NCBI RefSeq assembly: GCF_034702125.1 | Contig: NC_085869.1 | Location: 13,391,407 to 13,455,406 of the forward strand | Length of the DNA: 64,000 nt | Direction of reading: 5' to 3' | Source of the DNA: Engraulis encrasicolus | Taxonomy: Eukaryota > Chordata > Actinopteri > Clupeiformes > Engraulidae | In this document: in pieces, positions 1 through 23,400 of the stretch | Position numbering within the stretch: the stretch's first letter is position 1 | Layout: each line of letters starts with the position of its first letter | Made by a program: the position numbers and the translations under genes | Notes under the pieces: model-generated | Databases searched by the model: none | The model's input: only the letters and a program-made list of their open reading frames with translations | Told to the model about the DNA's origin: nothing

Positions 1-47
1 AAATACAAACATGTACAAACGCACATGTAGTGTTACAAAATGGTCAA

Positions 48-192
48 AGAAGAAAAATCCGCACTCACGAGCCACGTCTCATTATTTATTTATAAATTAC
101 CACCATGTCCACAAGCAGACGCGCTTGTGGACATGGTGGTAATTCATAAATAAATAATGAAACGTAGCTTGTGAGTGCAGATTTTTCTTCTT
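48..192. repeat. Near-perfect hairpin, about 69-bp arms, 6-bp loop
   Basis: Arms 48-116 and 123-192 are inverted copies with only a few mismatches, separated by AGACGC. The inner arm starts ACCACCATGTCCACAAGC. The same motif, followed by a different tail, recurs at about 54402-54425, so this is a dispersed fold-back repeat. It lies in the intron after exon 10 of epb41l5. Confidence 0.8.
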
Positions 193-323
193 TAAGTTGA
201 TACCTTTTATCGCGCACCCTAAGTGATTCATTTTTTTCCCCAGAAGTTGAGCGCGTCCTCTGACAGACAAACAGTTAAAAATAGTTACCGAACTCTTACC
301 TGGTCATCTTCTTCTGCCCTTAC

Positions 324-10796
<10,473 letters not shown>

Positions 10797-10882
10797 CTAA
10801 ACATGGTGGGGGGAAAAAGGCATTAGCATTTACATACAAATCATATTATACAATCCTGTATAACCCATGAAAAAATGCAGGT

Positions 10883-10883
<1 letters not shown>

Positions 10884-10913
<30 letters not shown>
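10884..10913. repeat. (GT)n microsatellite
   Basis: Short GT tract with two GA interruptions, in the intron upstream of epb41l5 coding exon 1. Confidence 0.9.
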
Positions 10914-11789
10914 GCATTTTATTTTTTTGCTACTGGGAACACCCTATTGATCTTTGACCCATTCACAACCAACCCAAAAGTTGCCCATAATATGTAATTT
11001 TGAGACAGTCAGTCATTTGAGAAAGACATGGGTCAGATGTGAGAGGTCAGGTGTATATAAGATTCTGGACAGGACACTAATGTGGGTTTACTGGAAGTAG
11101 ACTGTAGGTAAGGTTTTTCCCCCACACAAGGGCAGAGCACTAGCAACAGATTAATATTAGACTACAATGTATTCACTGTAATCAGCAGAGACACAGACGC
11201 TTGTGTGGGGGGAAAAATAGTTATGTAGAGTAATTTTAAAATGTTAAAAGCATTTGCTGATACAAATATTTTCTTGATCTGATATTGAGTGACTGTGTTA
11301 AACATAGCCAGTTACTTGGAGAAGTCACATGTTTTGGAGGGAATATGTTGCAGTTTTCACTTCTACTTTCACTTTTGATACCACTGTTCCACCATGTCAG
11401 ACATAAAATTCCATGACTTTTTCCATAACTTTCCCAGAATATGAAACAGAATTTCCATGGCCTCTCGTAAAACTAAATGCCCAAAGTATTGACGAGAAGA
11501 ACATTTAGCCCTGTGGTCATCAATTTGTAATAGCCATTTTCATTCAACTCTCTTCTGCATTTGCTAGGCACGTTTGCCTGACGTTTTCGGATTCTATAAC
11601 GTTGCAGACCTGTGTAACATTTATAACAGGCACCTGTTAAGCGTGAGTGTGGGGTTCTAATCGCTGCATCAATCTAGTCAGTCTAGCCTAGCAATAAATG
11701 AGCACAAACCACAGCTCCTCGAGTACCTGTTTTTTTGTTTTGTTTTCTTAAATCACACAAACACGACATAGTGTCAGTAGATTAAAGAA

Positions 11790-12060
11790 GGAGGATTCAA
11801 AACTCCGGCCACCCAATGCAAAAGAGTGTGCTCAAGTTTGGTCTCCAAAGGGGGGGTTGTCCCCTCCTTCTTCTTCTATTTTTGTGAAGTTTTGGGGCTT
11901 GCACAAGATGTGCGATACTGCCATCCACAGTGCTAAGGGGACCCCATTGACTCTCAACCGTAAGACTCCAAAAGGTCTCCTAACCAAAGGTCTCCTAAGG
12001 AGGTGTTCACCTGACATCTCATGGATCCCCGAAAAGTCTGAGCCTGAAGTGTCTTCCTCT
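11790..12060 (+). repeat. Dispersed repeat, second copy at 29490-29745
   Basis: Both copies share GTTGTCCCCTCCTTCTTCTT, a GCTAAGGGGAC block and paired AGGTCTCCTAACC(A/G)AAGGTCTCC motifs in the same order. No terminal structure or protein is evident. Confidence 0.7.
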
Positions 12061-12599
12061 CATCTACCCTCTATGGTGTCAGAATAATGGATGTAGCCGG
12101 AGTGCCCAGAGATTTTTTTTTAGGAAGGGGAGATATGTCACAATCGTAAGTGTCCACAGAAATTAACGCTGAAGATCCGTAACGCAAATATGGCGTCTAC
12201 CCGCACAGCTCCCGCCTTTCTGGCAAAAATAACCAACTGCCTGCTGAGCTGCTTTGCCATTGATCCAATCATCTAGCTGCATCGGCGCATGCGAATTGTT
12301 GCGCATGCTCAGTTGTGAAAAGCTGTCGCTCTCGTGCCGTTACTACTGCGCCTGCGCTCTGAAAAAAAAAAAGGTGAGAAAAGTGGCTTAAAAGCTTTAT
12401 TTTGACTCGTATGACACAACCAAGTAGTCTAGATTGATCAGTTTTTCATGGTGGTTTCAACCATATGGTTTTCACAACCGCTGGGTCCCGTCCTATACTC
12501 AGTTTCCCCATTCATTTTTCCCATTGACTCTCAGATCTGGTCTCACTAATCGTGAAATAGCACCCTGAAGGCGTCAACAAGATGGATGGCGGCGACTGT

Positions 12600-14725
12600 C
12601 CTGTCTCGACCTAAACCGTCTCTGGAGTGCCCTCGCCCAAGCTCAACTGGGACCCGCCTGATATTCCCGGGGAGTGGAGAAAATTCAGACAATATGTGGT
12701 ACTGATGTTTTCGGGACCGCTGGGGAACAAAAGCCAGGTTGAGAAATGCACCTGACACTCTGGCGGGAGGAAAAGACACAGTGATTAATGATTCTTGGGC
12801 ATTGACTACAGAAGCCGCAAAACTGCTTAAAACATATTATGATGGCATTGAGAAGTATGTCTTGCCAAAGAAAAACACTCTTTGCTAGGTATAAGTTTCG
12901 TTAAAAAGTGCAGGGTGTCAACTAGAGTTTAAAGCAGTTCATCACGGCGCTAAAGCTGCTAGTCAAAGATTATGCCTGATGCAAATGAGGACGAAATAGT
13001 CAGAAATCAAATCGTATTTGACATTGCAGAAAGCTATGGACATCGCCAGGTCCCATAAATTCGCACAGGCACAAACTCGCGCCATCAAAGCTAATATTAG
13101 CATCATGGCCATCCAACGTGACCAGGTCGTACACTGGATACATAGGCAGCAGCATGCATCTTTGAGATGTTCCAGGCTAGAAGAAACCGACCATGAAAGA
13201 CCAAGGGCCTATACTAAGAAGCTGGTTCAGGAGTAAACCAGGTTAAGTTAAGAGGTAAATCATCATCTACTCCTGAACCAGCTGCAGACGTGTTCAAAAG
13301 CACTGGACCCTTTCCTGGTGAATGCACAATGCACATCAACCCAGTAGTCCGTGGTGCGTCCACCAATAATGGTTCCATTGGTGCTCCACAGATGCCCAGA
13401 GGAAGAACATCGAGGACACTGTAATCATCGCCAAGGTGACTGAACCAACTGAATGAGTCAGTTCACTTTTTGTGGTGGAGAAGCCATGCACAGGACAGCT
13501 CCAAGTCTGCCTCAGAGACCCAGAGACTTGAACAAAGCCATCAAGCGACACCACTACCGTAAATCAACATTAGAAGACATCACCCCAAAGCTAGGGGGTG
13601 CTAAGTACTTCAGAGTGTTAGACGTAAGTTCAGGATACTGGGTAAACAAGCTCTCCCCAGAGTCATCCAAACAGACCACCTTTAACATGGCTTTATTGCT
13701 TCCGAGACATGCCAGGGGCCGAGGGCGTGGTGCCAATTGCGGATGATGCCCTGGTATACGGTGGAACCAGGGAGAACCACGACAGAAACGTTCGCGCCAT
13801 GCTGCAACGATCACGTGAAAAGGGAGATCACCTCAACCCGGAAAAAGCCATCATCAGTGGGTACCACAGCTGCTGCCTCTCAGCTGAAGACGTAAGGCCA
13901 GACCCAGACAAGATCACAGCTATCAAGATGATGGAACCACCGCAAAAACGGGACGAACTAAAGACAGTGCTGGGGATGGTCAATTATAAATGGCAAAGTT
14001 TGCACCTGGACTGTCCGAGGCCAATGCACCGTTGCACCAGCTGCTGAAGCAGTCCAGTGGATTTCTGTGGAACAAACAACATGACGTGGCTTTCGAAAAT
14101 ATGAAGGACATCCTCACCAGAGAACCAGGGCCAGTTCTCGCCTATTTCGACCCCGAAAAAGAACTCTGCATACAAGTGGAGGCTTCCAAATACAGTTTGG
14201 GTGTCGTGTTATGTGTTACTGCAAGATGAAAGTGAAAGCCCAACTGGGAAACTCCATCTCCCATTGCCATTGTGACACTGCACTCCACAGCACACAGGTG
14301 TTCACTGCACACTGCACACATCGAAATTGCATTAATGCCTCACCCGTGCAAGGGCCAGCCCGCAATGGCACCCCAAGGGAGCAGTGCGGGACTGTACCAT
14401 GCTCAGGGGTACCTCAGTTATGGAGGAGGACGGAGGAGAGTAATAATTACTCCACCCCCCGGGCCCTACCTGGCGGGTCGGGAGTCGAATCGGCAACATT
14501 TGGGATACAAGTCTGACGCCCTAACCGCTTACGCATCCAAGTCACTCACAAACACAGAGGTGTATGACGCACGGATTGAGAAAGAAATCTATGCCATACT
14601 GTTTGGACTGAAAGGCTTTCACCAATATGAATACAGCAGGCAGGCCAATGTTGATTCTGACCAGAAATCACTAGAGTCAGTCATTTCAGGCATACAGTTA
14701 ATCTTGAGGTTATTTAATAATTAAA
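12600..14725 (+). pseudogene. Decayed Ty3/Gypsy-type retroelement (gag and pol remnants)
   Basis: Plus-strand remnants in several frames. A gag-like stretch lies around 12640-12830. Reverse-transcriptase-like pieces lie at about 13500-13700 (LNKAIKRHHYRKSTLEDITP) and 13710-14000 (DDALVYGG, where the family normally has its catalytic DD box, then AMLQRSREKGDHLNPEK). An RNase H-like part follows (YFDPEKELCIQVEASKYSLG), then, after an inserted SINE, YASKSLTNTEVYDARIEKE. Many stops and frameshifts make it inactive. LTRs were not identified. Confidence 0.8.
14228..14532 (-). repeat. tRNA-derived SINE (family A) inside the Gypsy element
   Basis: Minus strand: AAGCGGTTAGGGCGTCAGAC head, B box near 14490, then the common body with GTACCATGCTCAGGGGTACC (plus-strand reading). 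It separates two halves of the RNase H-like region of the retroelement, so it inserted later. Other copies: 30530-30808, 36638-36920 and 51119-51415. Confidence 0.88.
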
Positions 14726-15374
14726 CTACGGGGTCAGTCAGAGTGATTCACGGGAAACATTCAAGTTCCTGGCTGAAATCTAATAGAGAATACACCTGCA
14801 CCTGTTTTTTTTTTAATCATACAACAGTGTGAAGTGTTTTAGACTATACAAATGAACAATACTGTTAAAATGATTTCCTGATCCCTGACTGCACGCAAAA
14901 TGTTCAAATTCCATGACTTCCCAAGGCTGGAAAAAAAAACTCCTTTCCATGATTTTCCATGATATTCCAGGAATTCTATGACTCATTATCAGATCAAGAA
15001 AATATTGTTTATTGGCAAATGCCTAATACAAGGTTACTTTAAACTTGAATGAAACTTAAGGTTAACGTCTTAATAAAGTTGAAATTCTATCATTATAATG
15101 AGTTATTGGATTACTTTTGTGTTCAATTAAGATTGATTTGACTTGACTGGGTGCTTTTACTTGAAAATAGACCGAAAAAAAAAGGTTCTTGAAAGGTGTG
15201 GGACCATCAGTTGCGTAATGTTGACATCAGGTGGATAGACAGCTGTCATTGCTGTTGGACAACTTCTAGGATTTTTTTTGTTTAGCACATAATTATGCAT
15301 GTGTTAATGCACGGTTTTGATGCCCTCCGTCAGAATCCACAATATACTGTAAACAGACAGCCATGAAAATAAAT

Positions 15375-15533
<159 letters not shown>

Positions 15534-16179
15534 AGTTTCATTGCAATACATGTACTCGATTTGCACTCAAGGGACTGTTCAGAAGTCCTATCATCTATGC
15601 GTGAATTCTTGCCAGTCCAATATTTTGAGAACATACTTTTTAAACCTACATAAAATGTATTTTAAAATGTAATACAATGGAATGTCAACAAAAATGTCAA
15701 CTTCCCAAAATGTTCCAAAATGGATAGGCCTACATCATTATGCAGGCTATGGCTATAGGTTTCCAACAATGCAATCAGCATCAGCAGAAATAGGCCTTGA
15801 ATGGTATGAAGAGAGGGCTACGAAATATTTGGAAATGTATGATCTAGTAAATGCCAGAATTAATCTGTCATAAATTAGTTTACGGACAGCGGTACCATTT
15901 GCCGCAGGTCCGCAACACGTAGAATGATTAAAATATGTACCGTATCCATCTTCTCGCGTTTATTAACGAGCAACTGATTGGCCTAATAATATCAATGTAG
16001 GCCATTCCATTTATGTATTATGAGATTATGCAATCAATGGGAATGTATAACTAGTCATCCTCATCAGTAAAAAAAAAAAAAATGTGTCGCCAAATGTGTT
16101 GTTAGAAGGTGGCAGTAGTGCGTAATCATAACTTTACAGTACCGCTACTCCACTAGCCTGATTGAGAGGTACCTTGTAA

Positions 16180-16683
16180 AGGGCCGTACACACACGTCGC
16201 TGCTATTTACTCGCTACTTGCTCACTCGCCTACTTGCCACTCGCTCTGGGTGATTTTGTTTACTGGTTGTCATGGTTCCCGCTGTCCGCGCCAATAACGT
16301 CCGTACGAAACAAAATGTAGACCTACGCTGTTTAACGTTGATCGTGTGCTGTGCACAACCATGCATATGAGCCTTTGATGGTGTACACTGTATTGGATGT
16401 ATTTTCCTCAACACTTCAAAGTGTGATTGCGTGCAGAAGTTGGGTGGTCAGAACACCACAGGGGCAACGCCACCTGTCAATAATCTGTATCCTGCATTCC
16501 AATTGGTTACTCGCTTAACTCGCGTCGCTCGAAGATAAAATAAGTTTATCTCGGAACCCGCCCACATCGCATCGCTTGTACTCTCCTCGCCTACTCGCCA
16601 GCGAGACTCGCTGGAACACGTAGACATTCTATTGACTTCATCCGCTGAGCGAGTAACTAGCAGCGACGTGTGTGTACGGCCCT
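16180..16683. mobile_element. PIF/Harbinger-like MITE
   Basis: Terminal inverted repeats of about 26 bp (AGGGCCGTACACACACGTCG...) bound a 504-bp element, with TAA directly flanking each side. Sub-terminal ACTCGC motifs are also inverted. A 3-bp TWA duplication suits PIF/Harbinger. No transposase inside. Confidence 0.8.
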
Positions 16684-17589
16684 TAAGATAGACATTTCCT
16701 GGAGTTGAGATGGAGTACCGTTATCTCGGCAACTTATGGTGGGTAATAACATGAGGAGAATGCATCGCTGCAAAAGCAGACATCTAGACAGCCAAAAGTT
16801 GCGTTCGCCTAGACCTAGTTAACATCAATGTGTGCATGATTCGCTGACATGCTAACCCAGCCAATACGTCGCATTACTAGAACTATCCTCCATGCTTAAC
16901 TTATTCTGTTGCTAGCCCGCTAGCGCTGGTGTAGTTGCCCTGTGGAAACTCCTTATTATTTAATCTTGGCGGAACTCGTTAAGTGCCTTGTGGAATCACC
17001 AAAGACTCGTATTTTATTACATTCTATTATGTTGCATTTAACATAACAAAGATGTACGACTGCATGAAGTGGGAAATAATTACCCCGCCTGGAGATGCTG
17101 CTGAAGCAACAAGTTGGTGACACCCGACGTCCTCCCACAAACAGCGGAATTCCTAGGTAATGTAGAGACAACCCAGTTCTTCTTTAGAATCCCTTGGAAA
17201 GTGTCTCCTACTCAAAACCATTGCTTGCTAGTATAACAAGCACACTCGGGGACGGTAGTATTTTACCACATAGCGTGTTTAACGCATCATTAAAAGATTT
17301 TCGTGGACACTCAATTAAGAGATGGATTTCAGCAACAACAGGTCGTTGACCGGAAATGACGCAAGACAAATCCTTGAGGAATGCTTTTGACTTTAAAGGG
17401 CCAGTTGCCCCGCCCCCGCCTGCTAGCTGCACCTGTTTACTTTAATATCTGATCTGAGTAGGCCAGAGTCTTTCTGTGTCCTTTAGGGCTGAATATACAA
17501 TACTAAACCAAAATACACAGCTGATCACACCAGATAGAAAGCAACAGTGATCCAACAGCAACAGGTGGAAATTAGAGGTAGGCTCAGGA

Positions 17590-17720
17590 AAGCAGACAGG
17601 TGAATTGTCCAGGGCCCAGGGAGAGAGGGGGCCTCAAATTTGGTCCTCATTAGATTGTATGTATTGAATGGGGGCCCCTTTCAGATGACTTTGTCGTGGG
17701 CCCGGCAGAAGCTGAAGCCC
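17590..17720 (+). repeat. Dispersed repeat, second copy at 58430-58570
   Basis: Both copies read GGCCCAGGGA(G/C)AGAGGGGGCC, then a GGGGGCC(C)CTTTCAGAT block and an ACTTTGTC block in the same order. Confidence 0.6.
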
Positions 17721-17973
17721 TGGGTAGGCTAATGATTACCAAGACATCCTATGCAAAAAGTTATTCAGATGGTGTCCAGACACTTTCTTCATATTCTTTC
17801 TGGCTGATGTTTTGGTCCCATTTGCATTTTGTGAGTGTTTCACACCTGAACACCCTGAGGCATTGTCAATCACCCACTGAAGTCTATCATCCAAGTTGGC
17901 ACATCAATGCGAGCTGTGGCAAGAAGGCTTGCTGTGTCTCCTAGTATAGAGACAAGAGGCATTTGTATTTTTG

Positions 17974-18161
<188 letters not shown>

Positions 18162-19789
18162 AGAATGGTGAAGAGCGGTGAGTGTATGTAAATTCAATTG
18201 CACTTGTTGCAGAAAATTACATACAGTTTTTTAAAAAGCACCTACTTTACAATGATTTTAAGTGTACCCTCCTTCTCTTTTCAACTGTATCCCTCGTGCA
18301 CATATCATGTTTGTAAACACAAGTTTGTAAATATATGGAAACTGTGTCTGAAGAGCCAGTGCGCTTTATTAAACTTATATGTAATTATTTTTCACAAAAA
18401 GACTGTACAGTTGTAAATTGTGTCAGAGTTGTAGATTAACAGAGAAGCTACAAAAGGTGTGTCAAAGTGTTTAATTTATGATTAGGAAAAGCGGGTATAT
18501 CCATTCCTCTTTCATAAACACTTGCATTGAGAGGAGGCTTAGGCTTGTATGCATAACTTGCCAACTGAAGTAGCAAATAGCAGTGCTCTATCGATCTTCA
18601 ATGCAAAATCGTTGAAATGAATTTGTTGGTTTAAATAATACATAATTTGTAGCAACCTTTTAAAAACACCTACATCAAAATAGACTACACATAGTTCTTG
18701 TATTGAGCATCTTTTTGTAAGATACCATCGTAAGTACAGAAATGGAAAGAATAGTCTCAATCACTTGAAAACATATGAGGAGAATCAGTATGAGGAGAAG
18801 TTCAGAAGAACAAGTACTGTATATAAAATTACACTTGATTTCCATATTCAAACTAAAATAACATGAACACATGAACCACAATATATAGTCTTCTATTTTC
18901 TTGTCCACTGGTACAAAATTAAAGAATCAACAATACTTTTACTGTGAAAAAGAATAAACACGTTGAATAACTCATCCAAAGGCAAAATGGCAGGACTTGA
19001 TTTCATCACTTGTTCAGTCCCTCTCTTACATCAAGTATACCTGTGAAAAAGGAACAGTGACAAAGATTCTTAGTTGATTACAAAGAAAAAGAAAATTGCA
19101 AGTTTTACAGCAAGTGGACAAGGTGGCAGGTGGATCCCCCAAGTTGACTTAAAAACATAATGCATTCTTCACGGAATGTCACCTCACTTATGACATGGTT
19201 AATACTTCTATTAAGGGTTACGACTCAGGTCCCCGAAATAATATTTGTAACGATCACTACAATGCTATACAGCCCTCAGGCATAGCCCTCGATCAGCCCT
19301 TAAAAGGAAGAGTGAGTCATTTTTAAGGCCTGAGCAAGGAGGTACAGTTCACCATGATGGTGCAAAGCCCTATACATGGGTTCACCGTGTTTGTAAACAT
19401 GATATTCTGAGGAGGGGCAAGACACTGGCAGCCAACCACGTGAGCTAATTTTTTGACTGACAGCGGTTTCCAACAATCGGAGGCTGAGTTGTGCGCAGCT
19501 AGTTCCGCGCAGTCAGGTTGAAACAAAAACTAAGAACCCATGTATTGTTTCAAAAGATTATTAGGGCCCAAGCACCAAGGTGCATGGCCACTCAACAACT
19601 GTGGCCCTGAAGTGCAAATGAGGGATGAAGTCCTATTGTCTTTTGAAAATTATTATTACACATGAGGTAACACAAGGGGACAGACGCAAAAATGGAAGAT
19701 CAAAACTTGTTTTAATGAAACAAAAAGTCTAGGGGTTACAAAAAGGTCGTACAAAGCTCGTCAAAGGGAAGCAAAGCATCTAAGCCAGC

Positions 19790-19793
<4 letters not shown>

Positions 19794-19880
<87 letters not shown>

Positions 19881-19887
19881 CACACAC
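19794..19887. repeat. (CA)n microsatellite in the dab2 3' region
   Basis: About 94 bp of CA with one CG interruption, 70 bp beyond the dab2 stop codon and so probably within its 3' UTR. Confidence 0.9.
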
Positions 19888-19956
19888 TACAGATAAGCAC
19901 TGTGAAGCCTGTGTGTGTATCCCATACTCACACATTCATCAATGTGTTGTAGTCTC

Positions 19957-20031
19957 TCAGCTGAAGAGATCTCCCAGTGGATCCCCAAAAGCAACTGGCG
20001 TTGCTGATGTTTGGGTGGGAGGAGTAATCAT
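19957..20031 (-). CDS. dab2: dab2 coding exon 12 and stop (residues 564-587)
   Basis: Encodes [20 protein letters not shown] then DLFS and TGA (19957-19959). Chosen over a nearer acceptor (ACATCAG) because only the upstream GATAG acceptor keeps the frame that ends in DPLGDLFS, like the DPFGNPFA end of mammalian DAB2. Confidence 0.75.
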   Translation of the reverse strand: MITPPTQTSATPVAFGDPLGDLFS

Positions 20032-20423
20032 CTATCGATTGGAGCATAAATGAGTGAGATTATTTTTTAAAAAACACATTAAGATAATAGTTTGTATGTG
20101 TAGCTACCAACACCATTTCTGACAGAAAAAACTGTGTCCAGATATATACTGTACCCTACCTCAGATGGCGCACCGAAAGGATCCGTACCAAAGGCATTGT
20201 GAAACTGGTCTAAGGCTGAAGCTGGAGCTAGTAGAGCAGAGTAGAGGAGAGCAGAGTTCTTTAATTAATCCCGAGGGAAAGTAAGGTGTCTGATACCAGA
20301 TACAAAACGTACACAAAGACCTAATACACGTTATTTAACATTGCAGTAAACATATAGCACACACTTTAGTACAGGTACATCAATCAGCTTTACATTAGTT
20401 CACATACACACACACACTCTCTC

Positions 20424-20466
<43 letters not shown>

Positions 20467-20468
20467 GA

Positions 20469-20499
<31 letters not shown>

Positions 20500-23400
20500 T
20501 GACCTTGGTTGTTGTTAGAAGTTAGTTGAGGGGTGAAGGCCGCATCTAAAGAGACTCCAGGTGGGGGGAAGGACACTGGGATGTCCGGCTGTGGAGCTAC
20601 ATGAAATTGTTAAATGGTAACAGGACATAGTAGGGTAACACTTTACTTTACTTTATCATAGGTATGACATTACAGCGTCATAATGGTGTCGTAATGCAGC
20701 CATGGACGTGTCATACACATTTTATGACTGTTGCCTTTAAATGGCATTCGGTTATGGTTAAGACAACCCTGTCAACAATGTCAACTGTCATCGACCATAA
20801 AACGTCGATGTCATAAACTTTATGACATTGACGTAATGTTTATGACTCGTCCATGACTGTGTCATGACACTATTAAGTCAAGTTAAGTGTAACCCATAGT
20901 GACCCCTTAGAGCGTGTTGTTCCACCAGCGGAACACTGTTATAGTGACTGCAAAAAATGTATGACCAAGATAGTATTACACCACTATGACAGTAAACAGG
21001 GCTTTTAGTAAAATATTACTACTTGGTCATTGCCATTCAGCTAACAGATCATTTATAACAGGGGCCATGTCTTACTGGGCAAAACTTACTGTACTTTGGT
21101 CAGAGAGCAGTAAGTGCTATTCACCAGTGCTGTCGTGAATTGCCATGACACCTCAAGGCTTACAGTATGTTCTACCTCTGGCCAATACAATACATCTGTA
21201 ATGACTGAAAACCCCACACCAGATGTCAAGAAAATATCGTATCTCAACTACTCTGAAATATAGTCCTCAGTTACAATTTCTTTTAACACACTCGATACCC
21301 GACTCTCGCCAGATGAATGTAGTTGCGTCAAGTTCCACTGGGCTCCGCACAATTCATCTGGGATTGTGTACGATGGGAAGGACGTCAACCAATCAAAAAG
21401 CTAATCAATCACATAATTGAAATGTGAAAATTAATGTTGACTCTAGGGATTTACAGAATCAAGGATTGCAAAATGCATTTTTATAGAGGTTTAAAAAGTA
21501 TGTTCTGAAAACATTTGAATGGCAAGAATTCACACATATATTATAGGACTTCTTAACAGTCAATTCCAATATTAAAATGGAAAAAGTCAAAAATGGTGGA
21601 TACAGCGTTTTGGAAAAGAGTTCTTCATATGTACATACAGTATGTACGTGTCTATATGCTGGACAGGCTGTTTCCCTCTGCACTCTCCTGGTTAGACACC
21701 TCATGCTGCAACACTGGGAGTCAGAGGCCTGCCCTCTGTTCCAGCAGTGGCTTGGGGACTTGGGCAGGCATCTGCACTTGGATCGGTTGCGCCACAGCAA
21801 CACGGGTAGGGAGAGGGCATTTACCAGACCCTGGCAACCACGGCTGGACAGGTGGTCGGAGGCCCAAACAAACCGCAGACCCCTATTGCCTGAGCTGTCA
21901 ATGTTCTTTTATTCCTTTGTTATTTTTCCCATTGTCACGGACTTGTGTTTCACTTACCACCATGTTTTTTTTGACAGGCTGCCTCTTTTTGTTCTGTTTC
22001 TTTCTTTCTTTCTTCCTCTCTTTCCTTTCTTTTTCTTTTTTTTCAGCTGGTGCTCTTGTGGGGGTGGGGGGTTGGATGGTACACAGTCATAGAGCACGCA
22101 ATGGCTTCAGCTAGAAAATAAGACGGAGCATTTATTGCTTCAACATCAACGGCAGCTCGCATTGAGGAGTCACAGGACAGATTATAGACTGTATTAACTC
22201 TTTAGAGATTAACAGAAAGATTTTTGAAGGAATTTGTTGGTGATAAGGCCGCGCAGAAGCAATAAATGCTCCGTCTATTTTCTGGGTGAAGCCATTGCGT
22301 GCTCTATGGCTGTGTACCAGGTGGTAGTGTGTGTAGCTCTGCTCCACCAGGGGGCGCCGAAGCTACACACACATCGTCTGGTGCGAACCAGGATACTGTT
22401 GGCTATCTGCCCTCTACATGATATCTCCAATATTGTACATAGTGCTCTAATAGTTTTTCAACAAGTAGGCCTATGTGCACTTCTTTGCATGTGTTCACAC
22501 AGTATGTACTAACCTATATCCTGGGCCTTAATCTCAAAAAGTGATGCCAATTTAGCAACTTAGATTTAGCGACTTTTCGACACCTCTGGTGACTTAACAC
22601 CTCATAGCGACTTCAACAACTTTTTAGTGGCTCTGGCGACTTTTAAGAACTCGTATTTTCATTGTCAAAATTATTGTTTTTCAACATAGTTGTAACTATG
22701 TGCCACAGTCAGAAGCGTTTCCCACGGTTAAGCAGGGCTACAGATTAGCTCTGATCTCCAAAAAGTAGCTAGCACTACTGTTTTGTATTATGAAGATAGC
22801 CATGTAGGTACGTTTTCTAGAGATCAGTGTGTTGTGCGTGACGCAGAGACGTCATACATAACATTGTGACGTCATCCAGCGACTTCTTGCAACTTTTCTG
22901 AGAGCTAATAGCGACTTTTGCTAAAAAAAAAACAAATTGCAACACTGATCTCAGTCCTTCCCATCTCTAGTTTCACGCACGGTCGGTCTAGGGGTTGTAC
23001 TTACGTCTTAAGTCGTTTGGTTTGAGCCAGAATAATGTAGTCGGTTGGCTAGTTTACTTGTTTTTGGGTTTAAGTACAGCGTGATTATAATATTAGTTGT
23101 GTAATCGAACATTTCAAATAAGCGATTTAGGGTTAGGGTTATGATTAGTGTTAGGGCTAAGGTTAGGGTCGGTTGTCATGGCGACAAACCATATGAAGTA
23201 AGACGTAAGTACAACCCCCGGACCGACCGGGCGTGAAACTAGTGATTCCCCCTTCCCTATCAGGTGCGATCCCAGATGAATGTATGGAGCTCAATGGAAT
23301 GCCATGGGACCTTGGAGGAACAACAAATTCATAGATCCCTTTCACTATACAAGTTTATCAACCACTGAATTAACCTCGGAAACAATATTTGATGCTTGCT

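Noticed and set aside
309..323. Extended form of epb41l5 exon 10 using the second GTAAGA-type donor
   Set aside because: It would add VRAEE-like residues not expected after VVVEDDEQ; kept only as a minor alternative.
12546..12779. Minus-strand ORF of 77 codons
   Set aside because: Antisense to the gag-like remnant of the Gypsy element.
19957..20016. Acceptor ACATCAG near 20012 for the last dab2 exon
   Set aside because: It would put the exon in a frame without the DPLGDLFS end and with a longer unrelated tail; the GATAG acceptor at 20032-20033 fits phase and ending.
21577..22114. Overlapping plus-strand ORFs of 171 and 173 codons
   Set aside because: Two frames over the same DNA, Phe/Ser-rich ends from a pyrimidine tract, partly inside a dispersed repeat and a fold-back element; no recognisable domain.
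23125..23170. Interstitial telomere or chromosome end
   Set aside because: Only a few imperfect TTAGGG units enclosed in a MITE.
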